From the NCBI GenBank assembly GCA_022414725.1, contig CM039464.1:14013261-14077260 (forward strand): a stretch of 64,000 nt of DNA, written 5' to 3'. Below the pieces are notes generated by a model. The model was given only the letters and a program-made list of their open reading frames with translations. It made no database searches and was not told the origin of the DNA. Positions 9,313 to 18,700 of the stretch are shown here, in pieces. Numbering within the stretch: the stretch's first letter is position 1; each line of letters opens with the position of its first letter. Source of the DNA: Microglena sp. YARC. Taxonomy: Eukaryota > Chlorophyta > Chlorophyceae > Chlamydomonadales > Chlamydomonadaceae. The position numbers and the translations under genes were made by a program.

Positions 9313-9648
9313 TCAACAATCAATGTAGCATGGCATGGCATTATTATTCAACTTGGTGGCCTGTAAGGCTAATGAACTTATTAGCTCACTGACTTCCCGA
9401 AGTTCCATGGAGGCAGGTGCAGCAACTCCCGAGGCTACAGTTGCTACTTCGCAACCAGCAGGAACTAGTGCGAAAGAGCAGATTTCCTTGTCAAGCACAA
9501 TGCGCTGATACAATGAGCTACAAGAGTCACGAAGAAGCGAATTCTTCAAGGGGAAATCGTAGACATGCTCCAGGTCCCTAGATTGAGCCCACAAGACAGG
9601 AGGGAAACGACAAATGAAAACGCCGCGTCCACACTCCACAGTCCGCAA
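9313..9648 (-). CDS. Unassigned open frame, possible exon
   Basis: This 111-codon open frame avoids all recognised repeats. It has mixed composition (for example DLEHVYDFPLKNSLLRDS) with possible acceptors TCTCAG and CAATCTAG. I do not recognise the product. Its acceptor phases do not match the end of the small coiled-coil gene upstream, so it was not joined to it. It may be non-coding. Confidence 0.2.
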   Translation of the reverse strand: MRTVECGRGVFICRFPPVLWAQSRDLEHVYDFPLKNSLLRDSCSSLYQRIVLDKEICSFALVPAGCEVATVASGVAAPASMELREVSELISSLALQATKLNNNAMPCYIDC

Positions 9649-9888
9649 CCCTGAGATACGTCCGCGAAAAAGTGCCCTCAGAGGTACCGCCCCCGAAGGG
9701 AATCGAACACGAGTCGGTAAGATCTCAGGCCAGTCAGATTAACCGGCAATTTTGACCGGTGTTCTTGGGAAAATGTGAAGATTTGACGATTTCGCTTAAG
9801 TATCGCATAGGTCTGTCCCCCATAGGGGGCCGACCAACTGCGCAAAATACATGAATGGCATGTTGAATTACATGACCAAGCAAGTCTT

Positions 9889-10098
9889 AGGCGCGTCGTA
9901 AGCGACAAGAATTGGCGGAGAGTGTTGGCTAAAAGAGCGACAGGTGGCACCGGAATCGAGTGCAGCGGACCGAAGCCAGGGTTTACGACAGGGCCAGGGG
10001 CCAGTAAGGGCCAGGGCTGCGTACCGACAGACAGACAAACGGACAACGGGGTGACTCTGGGGACTCCCGCCCCCCAGAAGGGGGAGCTCCGCAAAAAA
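9889..10098 (+). mobile_element. M4 element copy
   Basis: Carries GGCGCGTCGTAAGCGACAAG, then GGCGGAGAGTGTTGGC, GACAGGTGGCACCGGAA, GACAGACAGACAAACGGAC and CAGAAGGGGGAGCTCCGC. Confidence 0.65.
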
Positions 10099-10409
10099 TA
10101 CAACATTGGACCTCAAATCAAATGTAAGGTGAATGGAGGAGCTTGTACTTTCAACAAACAGTGTCCTCACATGTGTGTGTGTGTGGTGATGGTGGTGGTG
10201 GGTGTGGGAAGGGGGGAGGCTGTGCTCCTGGAAAAAAGTTGAACCTCTTCTTGGAAATAAATAATGAATACCGTAGCCTGTGCTAAACCAAGCATTCAGC
10301 CTAGCTGGAGAAAACAAGACAAGGTAGACAGCTGCAGAGTACGCGTTTGAGTCATGTAGCTGCTCGTGGTGTGGTCCACGTCATCGAAAGTCACATTGGA
10401 AGCAGACAT

Positions 10410-10682
10410 ACATTCAGGTGTGTGTTTGGTGTGTGTTTGGTGTGTGTGTTTTGTTGTGTGTATTTGGTGTGTGTTTTTTTTTTGTGTGTTCGGTGCGTGT
10501 GTATTTGGTGTGTGTGTTTTGGTGTGTTTATGTTGTGTGTATTTGTTGTGTGTTTAGTGAGTGTTTTTTGTGTGTTTGATGTGATTTTGCTGTGTGTGTT
10601 TGGTGTGTGTGTGTTTGATGTGTGTATGTTTGGTGTGTCTGCGTTTGGTGTGTGTGTGGGGGGGGGGGGGGGGGGGGGTGGG
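10410..10682 (+). repeat. TGTGTTTGGTGTG array ending in poly-G
   Basis: About 240 bp of TGTGTG(T/G)TTGG repeats close with a G run of about 20 near 10658. The His/Thr open frames on the minus strand are by-products. Confidence 0.85.
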
Positions 10683-10764
10683 GAGTCCATAGAGCCCATG
10701 GTTGTTTGGGTCGATGAGGTGTGTTGACTCGGACTGCACACAAAACTACCAATAGGCTTCTTTC

Positions 10765-10840
10765 TAGCCCTTCCTGTTACGGTTGGGCAAGTCCCTTTAG
10801 CCTATTTGTCCTACCCCTGGACTGTAACATACATACAGGC
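10765..10840 (-). mobile_element. M8 element copy
   Basis: TAGCCCTTCCTGTTACGG, then GTCCCTTTAGCCTATTTG, then TACCCCTGGACTGTAACAT. Confidence 0.5.
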
Positions 10841-10853
10841 TTCCAAAATATCA

Positions 10854-10955
10854 TCACATCTTCACCTCTTGAACCACGGACTTCAGTTGCCTCCACGCAG
10901 CCTCCTTGGCAGCATCTGCCTCCGCCTGCTCACGCTTCAAGTGACTCAACCTCTC
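10854..10955 (-). CDS. Small coiled-coil gene exon 3
   Basis: Acceptor TGTGCGTAG, phase 0, 33 codons and a TGA stop. Confidence 0.5.
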   Translation of the reverse strand, partial: ERLSHLKREQAEADAAKEAAWRQLKSVVQEVKM

Positions 10956-11904
10956 CTACGCACAATAGTATCAGGAATGAGCTTGAGAAGATCCCCTGAG
11001 CATGTGTCTAGGCGTTTTTAATCCTGTACCTTCAGTTTCAGAGCGTACACAAGCTCTCTGCGTGACTGAGTTAGGGAAGCGGGAGAAGACAGACAACGAG
11101 AAACTTATTGATCTGGACAGCTTACAAGGAGTGGAAGGCCCTTCAGGGAAGGGCCGACGCTGACATGACAGAAACCCTTAGGTTACTGTAAAGGAGATCA
11201 AGGGACAGGTAGAACCATAGAAGAGCTAACGCTGACACTGCGGTCTGCCGATCCGTTGGCCAGCCTTTAGGCTTGATTCTGATTAGGGCAAGTTTGGGGT
11301 GCATTATCCCAAAGCATCTGAGGATATGTACCCGGGACTGGGGACATTCATGCACAGGGCCTAAACACAGTTTCAAAAGTACCAGTGTTATAATAAATTA
11401 CTCACTAAATGGAAAGATTGTTAAGACAGACCACATAGCTTACCCATACCCAGAAGTCTATTCTGGGCAGCGGTGAGCCTGCAATTGCAACTCAAGTTGC
11501 TGGAAGGCAAATCATCTGTTGTGGGATTTGGTGGCATGGCACCCTTGTTCCACATATTGTGTATCCCTGAGTGTTACCTGAAGCTTCTGCATGTCCTCAG
11601 TCTTTCCTGCTGAGCTGCCCGATCGAATGCCCTGACCTAGCTTGAGAGAGCTAATCTCGCCATCTCTAGCCTGCAGCTGAGCCTTTAAGGAATCAATTTC
11701 CGCTTTTGCTGCCTTCAGCTGCGCATGGACATCGGCATCGGCATCGGCATCTGATGCAGAGGCTTCTGCTTCAGCTGGGAGGTCGGCAACAGCCGGAGTT
11801 TCCACCGGTAATTCACTAGGAGGGGCGTCCTCATCAATCGGAGCGCCTTCAGCTTTCGTAGAAGGGGTGCTGGGCTGACTCTTGGGTGATTTCTTCTTTG
11901 CCAT
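10854..11904 (-). CDS. Small coiled-coil protein of unknown function
   Basis: Spliced model of 154 aa: exons 11904-11578 (327 nt), 11065-11030 (36 nt) and 10955-10854 (102 nt with TGA stop). All junctions are phase 0 with GT-AG introns. Residues 1-55 are Lys-rich, then Pro/Ala/Asp-rich and likely disordered. Residues 58-90 form a heptad-like helix (HAQLKAAKAEIDSLKAQLQ), and exons 2-3 code for a charged helix (RRELVYALKLK; HLKREQAEADAAKEAAWRQL). No catalytic motif is visible. The last exon also carries a possible donor (GAG/GTGAAG) eleven bases before the stop, so the gene could continue downstream. Size and composition recall small axonemal or basal-body coiled-coil proteins, but that is only a possibility. 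Its neighbour upstream on the same strand is tektin, with 3.6 kb between. Confidence 0.6.
11030..11065 (-). CDS. Small coiled-coil gene exon 2
   Basis: 36 nt; acceptor CCTAACTCAG and donor GTACAG; phase 0 at both ends. Confidence 0.5.
11578..11904 (-). CDS. Small coiled-coil gene exon 1
   Basis: 109 codons from an ATG with a Kozak-like CACCATGG-type context (CTACCATGGCA). Ends MQKLQ before the donor GTAACA. Confidence 0.6.
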
Positions 11905-12330
11905 GGTAGGACGAATCAGATATAAATGGAATTGCGAACCCCACTGCGGTTCGAAGGCGCGGTCAAGGAATTACGCCCTCGCAATACTGTTCGAAATTAT
12001 GGATCCGGTCAAAAAACCCGCACCGCGCACCCTGAACCTGCCCTGAACCTGCCCTAACCTGCCCTGTAGTACCGTACCGTTACTGTACGTATCGCGGGAT
12101 GTGGGCGTGGGCGTTGGCTGGGGCGGGGGCCGGGGCGGGGGCTGGGGCAGGGGCTGGCAGGGGGCGGGGGCCCCGGGCGCGGGCGGGGGCCCGGGGCTGA
12201 GGGTTCGGTAGTGCAGGAGACGCAGTTACAGGATCTAGTAGAGGACCCTGCAGGCTGTAACTGTTTTACTTCGCTAGAACCAGGAACAGCCGTTACCAGA
12301 CACCTCAACAGCCTGAGTTATTGGGCGATG
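11905..12330. other. 5' flank of the small coiled-coil gene, GC-rich
   Basis: Contains GCCCTGAACCTGCCCT repeats (12030-12065) and a GGGGC-rich block (12100-12200) with several G-runs. No specific promoter element can be named. Confidence 0.4.
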
Positions 12331-14465
12331 CAGTGTGCTTCTTTATTTGGATATGGATCGCCCGGCATTCGCAGCTGTCCAGCTGCCCTTTGCTGCCCTC
12401 CTGCTGGGCCCTACGTGGCTGAGGTAATAGCCTTGTTGCTCAGACATATGGGAAGAGGGATGTCTCATGTCAGGATGTCACGATAATTCTCGGGGATTTG
12501 AGTCAGGCAATTAATTGTTGACCTATCTGCTGTGCATAACCCTCCCCCTCACCAACATATCAACATGTCTAGATGATGTCCACTTGTCCAGTTGTCAAGC
12601 CCACTGGTCTCGGACTCTCGCAATAGTTGTAGTGCCATTTTTTTAAAGTTGCAAAAGGACTTTCACCCTAGGAGGTGCGTCTTCCGACACAAACTAGCGC
12701 CACCGAGGAATGAGTTCGAATGGTACATTAGCTACTTGTATCACTTGAAAGTGGGAACAGATAGGTTGAAGCCGGGTTGAAGCGCCCTATAGTGTGGTCC
12801 TGTGGAAAGATTGTTTATTATTATGTGGTCTGTGACAAGTTCAAGATGAACTTCATGTAATTTTTGAAGGTAGCATAACAGTCATTTTGAATGCGTTAGG
12901 ACAGTTACAGAATCTGGGTACCCATACAGAGAAAAATGATTGTATGATTCCTTCGCATTCGCTGATGTGCAATAATGTACTGAGTTGGAAGACCGTTAGA
13001 AGTTGCCATATGTTTATTAACGATTTTATGAAGAGATTGGATCAAGTACCGGGATACCGATTTCCCCCCCTAACTAATAAACAAAGCATCAGGCTTAGTG
13101 CATTCGGAATAACATTTACATTACATTGTCATCGACAGACCATTGTTGACCCAAGATAATGCAGCTCCACATCATCCGGGAGGGTTCTTCTAACAAATCC
13201 CCAGAAAAAGACAAGGCAAGATTGCAGCAAGCAAGCATTATAATCAGCGTTAATTCCATATATAAATATATCGCTTTGTTTGTACTAATATGTGGCTGAG
13301 TTGAGTTCCACGCAATGAATCAGTCAACTACTGTAAAAGTTAATTACGTTCAATCTCACCACGACCGAGGGACGCCTCATCGAGTGGTTCGTTCTAGTCA
13401 AATGACTGTCTTTGTAGTCATGATAAGTCAAATCGGTTGACTGTAGTTGCAGTCATGATCGGTCGCCTCGTTGCATCGACCGATCCACGTTCCTCCATAC
13501 ATCGACCGTTTGATGTATCGAGATCGACACATCGACAGTTATCATGTGTCTCGTCCAATGGTCCTCCGTTAGCACCATAAAACTCGTCCCCCAACTGTTG
13601 GAACCAAGTCTTATCAACGATAAGCATTTGGTGTCCTTGCTCTTCGTTCGAGCCCGGTCTCATCGCCGGCATTTGGGATATCGAAACCAGTGAGTCCCTC
13701 GTTCCTCGGTTTCTCATTGTTACAACTACCCAATAAATGCTAGATTCTTATCCTATTTTTTAGCCTCCAGAATCCTTCACTTGAACCTCTCAGGATAGCC
13801 TCAAACCCACTTTAATTAGCAGTGCATTTTACCCAATAAAATGAACTGGTCCCCTCAACCTCACGCCCTGTAATGAAGCGTTATATTTATTTATTATCAA
13901 CGGTGCATTTACATTGAACTTAACTTGAGTTGACGCTGATTGTACAGGAATCGACTTGAAAGTCGCATTATATTGGTCTCTACTCGACTTGAGTTGGAAA
14001 CAACTGCCGTCTGAAAAGAGTATCATAAGTTGTGTCAATCCAAAGTCGATTTTATTGACTAAATAAAATATATTTTGGAGGCTTTACTTTACTTGAGTTG
14101 CACTTGTGTCTACAAATCTGCAGTACCGGTGCGATCAATGTAAACACTTAAGGCTCGACTTGACTCGATTCAATTCAAATCGCGAGAATGCCAAGCCAAG
14201 TCCGTCTAAATGAAGTACAGTCAACACTAGTCGTTCAATGGAAATACACAATAACTATGGAGGTTCTGACAAGTGAACACCTCCTGCTGCGTCTTGTGTG
14301 CCCCAAGCGAAGATGGCTTGTCCATGACAACGTAACATAGATAAAATGGCAAGCAATTACTTCAATTCAAGCAGTGACAAGCCCAATGAATGTGAGAACA
14401 ATGCAGCAGCACACATACTAGCTTTCGGTTGCTTCGTCTTGTTTAAACGATACCAACAAAAAACT

Positions 14466-14597
14466 ATGTTTTTTTGTTATTTGTTTTAAGTTGTGAAAGG
14501 TATTTCACCCCAGGAGGTGGGTCTCCCGACACAAACCAGCGACACCGAGGATTCAGTTCGAATGGCGTTGCCACTCCTGCAAAAGGGCAGGCGCACT
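14466..14597 (+). mobile_element. Interspersed element, family M3
   Basis: Blocks AGTTGTGAAAGG, then TTTCACCCCAGGAGGTGGGT, then GACACAAACCAGCGACACCG and TTCGAATGGCGTTGCCACTC. Copies lie at 12634-12725, 25078-25187, 29037-29141, 32680-32808 and 61816-61930. The class is unknown; a partial B-box (AGTTCGAATGG) hints at tRNA ancestry. Confidence 0.6.
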
Positions 14598-14887
14598 TCG
14601 GTTCGGCAGGAGATACCGACCCTCGACCAAACACACATTCGACACTAGCCCTATTTACCACAGCAGGCAAGCACCCTGCCATGGTCGTTAGAGGGGGAGC
14701 CAAGGAGACATAACACCAGGGTAGTGCAGGATGAATACTGGGTAGGCAGCTTCACACTAGTGATAGCAAAAGTGGCCACCATCAGATTCCTTGTGAACAT
14801 TTTTGGCTAAATCTCTGACACCTAATGCATCCGCATCACGTGTCGTTGTTGGTGGGCTGTGGCCTAGGCAAACAAGTAACGAGAACA

Positions 14888-15075
14888 CCTGGTGGGGCGT
14901 GGTATCAAGGGAGCCTGTCATTCAGAGGTGGAGTACGGGCGGCTACTTGACCTGGGCAGAGCTACCATGGCGCTTGACAGCGACCGCGAGCACTCAGGCG
15001 CACCCGGAAGGAACGAACCCCGCACCTGCGTCGTCGAGATGAATGGTCAACCACTCAACCGTACATTGAAGCGGG
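14888..15075 (-). mobile_element. tRNA-derived SINE copy
   Basis: Reverse-strand copy of the unit at 7806-7975, sharing GAGCACTCAGGCGCACC and CTACCATGGCG blocks. Confidence 0.6.
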
Positions 15076-15511
15076 ATTGTGGTCTAGGCAGTTATCCTTA
15101 CGATCACATGCCGCTAAAAGAGGGAACGATCCCTCCACTTTAAGCTTCTGCTACCTGGTAAAGTCCATGGTGATAAGCAGCTAAATTAGTCCAAGATGTC
15201 CCTCCCTAAAATCAAATAAGTAGCCTCCCCTATAATATCACTGTAACACAAACTCATGCCCCCCGTCAGTTAAACGATGACTTATGGTACAGTACTTTCG
15301 TGCATTGTACGTTTTAGAACCTCCTGGTATCATGGCTGGGCAAGTCCCTTTAGCCTATTTACTTGGTCTGTAACAACATACAGCAGCCTCCCCAAGCGAA
15401 ACAAATACGGCCGGTTTTCCATCAGCCACGGCTTTACCACTAGGCCCTTCAATTACACATCCACTCCGGTGTGTCCCTAGAGTTTCAAAACACACATGAG
15501 TACTGGGCAAC

Positions 15512-15742
15512 TCATGCATACACACCCCGCAAGCCTATCACACTCTTCTCCAACCCTTCTCGCTCCCTGCGTGCAGTATGAAGCTCTCCTTCTAGGTCTT
15601 GAATGCGGCGCAATGTCTGGGTGCGAGGGTTGCTAGCAGCAGATTCAACAGTGAAGACAGTGGAGGGGGGAGGGGTGGTCAGATTGACTCGCCCATCTAG
15701 CAGAACCATTCGCTGGTCTGTTGCCAATGCCTGGGTCTTGTC
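15512..15742 (-). CDS. TEKT: Tektin exon 9 (last)
   Basis: 76 codons and TGA. Acceptor ATGTGCAG. Starts DKTQALATDQRM, which corresponds to the conserved C-terminal tektin block; a Pro/Thr linker and a final helix follow. A TGTAA motif, the usual green-algal polyadenylation signal, lies about 55 nt after the stop (complement of 15453-15457). Confidence 0.9.
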   Translation of the reverse strand, partial: DKTQALATDQRMVLLDGRVNLTTPPPSTVFTVESAASNPRTQTLRRIQDLEGELHTARREREGLEKSVIGLRGVYA

Positions 15743-18700
15743 CTGCACATGCAATAAGTATTAAGGACAGGTTTAGGAAAGGTTTAAATTAAGGACAGAT
15801 TTAGGACAGGTTAAGGACAGGTTTAAATTAAGGACAGATTTAGGACAGGTTTAAATCCGAGAGGTGCAGGCCAGGAGCAGTAGAAGTGACCACACACATG
15901 TCCTCGACCTAATCAAGGGGCAGGGCAGGCAGCTGTCGTGGGAGTGGTGGTGGTAATGGTGGTGGGAGTGGTGGTGGTAATGGTGGTGGGAGTGGTGGTG
16001 GTAATGGTGGTGGTAATGGTGGTGGTAATGGTGGTGGTAATGGTGGTGGGAATGGTAGTGGTAATGGGAGTGAGAACGGCAGCTGCTCCGACTCCTATTC
16101 CCATCGGGAGTGGTGGGAATGGGAATGGGAATTTCCGTAGGGGTGGTGGCAGGGATGGGAGTGGGAATTTTGCAGGAAGGCCTCCATGGCTTATATCATG
16201 GCTTTCACCTGAAGAATGTCAAGAGAACAGAACAGCTTGAAAAGGATGCATGGTTCTGGGTTGTTAGCTCCAGTGCAAGCAAACAGACTGCCCCCCTCAA
16301 CCTCACCTCTATTAAGGTGCACTGTTTCTTTATGTATGCATGGCATGACTGCATGAGGACAGATGTGCATGTTGTTACAGTCCAGGGTAGCCAAATAGGT
16401 ACTTTTCTAACCATGATATCAGGCGGGGCTAAAACGAAAAAAACACTGATGAAGTGTGCCCCAAACAATAGTTAGACCGGATAATAGAAGGCAAACCAAT
16501 GAGAGCTTGGCCACAAGAGATTTTGATTTGCTTGAATAAATAAAATAAATAAACAGTATGCCAATGTTACAAGGCGTGAGGTTGAGGGGGCCAGCCCGTT
16601 TGCTTTCACTGGGGCCAATCACCGAATGAGTTGTTAATAATGCTTGCTTGCTGCCGAGGGGGGGGCAAGAAAAAAGCTGCCGTACCGCACCTTCGCTTTG
16701 GATAGAGCCTATCCTCAAGCTATATAAAAAAAAAAGTTTTTTTTCCAGCCAAAAATAAAGTTGTACAAAAGTTAGAGGGGTCCAAAGTTTTTTTCAACCA
16801 AAGCGGCCCAAATCTTAACTTCGCGATAAATCACGTTTGGGTAACCCCATGAAAGATGTAAGAGCATAACTGAAATGGGCTTTAAAAGATCTTTCGAATG
16901 ACCCCCACTTTAGGTGGTGTAGGGTGAGGTAATTGGGTTTTAGGAGGGGTGGGGTGGGGTGGGGGGAAAAACTTTTAGCCAACTTTATTTCCCCCCTCTT
17001 TTTGTATGAAACGTCCACAATTCCAACTCCCATCGGACACCATATCGAAGGTGCGGTCCAAAACCTGTCTTTCTGCCACCCCCCCTGTTTGCTGCAATAC
17101 TGCCTCTCTTTTTCTGGGGATTTGTTGGAACCCCCCTCCAGGATGTTCTAAAGCGGGCTTATCTTGGGCCAACAATGGCTTGTTGATGAAAATGTAATGT
17201 AAGAGGAATATACCCTTATGTTGCATTCAAGCATGGCACTGGGCTAAGCCGATTCAGTCAGCTTCCAGATACACTAGGTTGCATTAGCTTTGGCTGGATA
17301 GCCAGTCAGGGGAGCTGCCTAGAAGCTGCTGCTTTTACCTTACAAGAAAAACACTGGATTTACCCTGGGGCTGTCTTCAAGCATGGCAGCATAAGCATCC
17401 ACCAAATGAGTTGTTTGAAAGTAATGAAAAAGTTCATTCACTACAAATTGTATCGAATAAAAAAAGAGTAAACATTTATAAAAACAAAACCAAGGGAGGA
17501 TCTTACCCTGATGTTGTCTTCAAGCATGGCAGCAGTAGCATCCACCAAATGTGTTGCTTGGAAGTAATTTAAAAGCTCAATCACCGAGTCATTCACTACC
17601 TGTCGTATCTAATAAAGAGAGTACATATTTATAAAAACAAAACAAAGGGAGGAACTTACCCGGATGTTTTCCTCGAGCATGGCAGCAGTAGCATCAAGCT
17701 GGGCGATCTCCTTGTCGACAGAATTCATCTGAGAAAGGGAGATCAAATCAAAGGGCGTCAGACAGGATTTTCATGGAGGGGGGGGGGGGGCTATCAAAAG
17801 CTATCGAGAGAAGGGGTTCAGAACTGAGGAGGAGAATATGACACTCAATTGTTTGGGGTTCAGTTCATCTATGCCTTTTCTTTTTAAGCCTTTCCTATCA
17901 CGGTTGGGCAAGTCCCTTTAGCCTATTTGGCCTACCCCTGGACTGTATATAAACAACATATTGTATACACATAGAGGTATAGGAACACATGTGTAACAAG
18001 TTCGATGCAGCGTCGCCTGCGACGCTAAAAAATGGTGAAGAGTGATCGCGAGGGAGCGACAGGTGGCAACGGAAGCGAGTTAGTTACGAGGCCGTTGGCT
18101 GACTTGTCGGGCTTCATCGCGGTCAGACGGACGAACGGACAAATGGGTAACACTGGGGGCTCCCGCCCCCCAGAAGGGGGGGCTCCACCAAAAAGAAGAG
18201 CCCTCACATAGGAGGGGGGAAGCTAGCCCAGGGTTTGCCAGCCCGGGGGTAACCGGTTACCCCTAAACCCTAACCCCCTAAACCCTAAAAACTAACCCCC
18301 CTACCCCCCCACCCCCGGGCTGGCTAACCCCGGGCTAGCTACCCCCTACCCTTCACCTTGGAGGGTAGCTGGTGAACAATTGCGTTCAGGTTGGCAATCT
18401 AAGAGACCTATCTGAGAGAACAATCTAAGAGAACAATCTAAGAGAACAATTTAAGAGAACAATCTAAGAGTAGAAGTCATAGGAATTAGAAGATGGTGAG
18501 CAGCTCAGATTTGGCTGAGGAAAACATTTAACACTCCAATCCTGTCAAGAGCATTCCAAGCATCCAACCCCAAACAGCCAACCAACTAACCTCAAACAAC
18601 CCCAAACAGCCAACCCCAACCAACCAAATAACCATAACCCAAAACAAAGAGGCTGAAAGAAATTGCACCTTGGAGGACAGCTGCTGAACAATGGACAGCA

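Larger units (their letters stand above)
12331..15511. other. Intergenic stretch with element fragments
   Basis: Holds M3 copies (12634-12725, 14466-14597), an M5 fragment (13845-13880), the tRNA-SINE at 14888-15075 and an M8 copy (15320-15380). Short internal repeats of CGACTTGA/TTGACTTGAGTTG type lie at 13900-14180. No gene was supported on either strand. Confidence 0.5.

Noticed and set aside
9675..9760. tRNA-like B-box (GTGTTCGATTCCC on the minus strand) with possible D-loop
   Set aside because: The acceptor stem does not pair and the anticodon arm is not convincing; more likely a SINE remnant.
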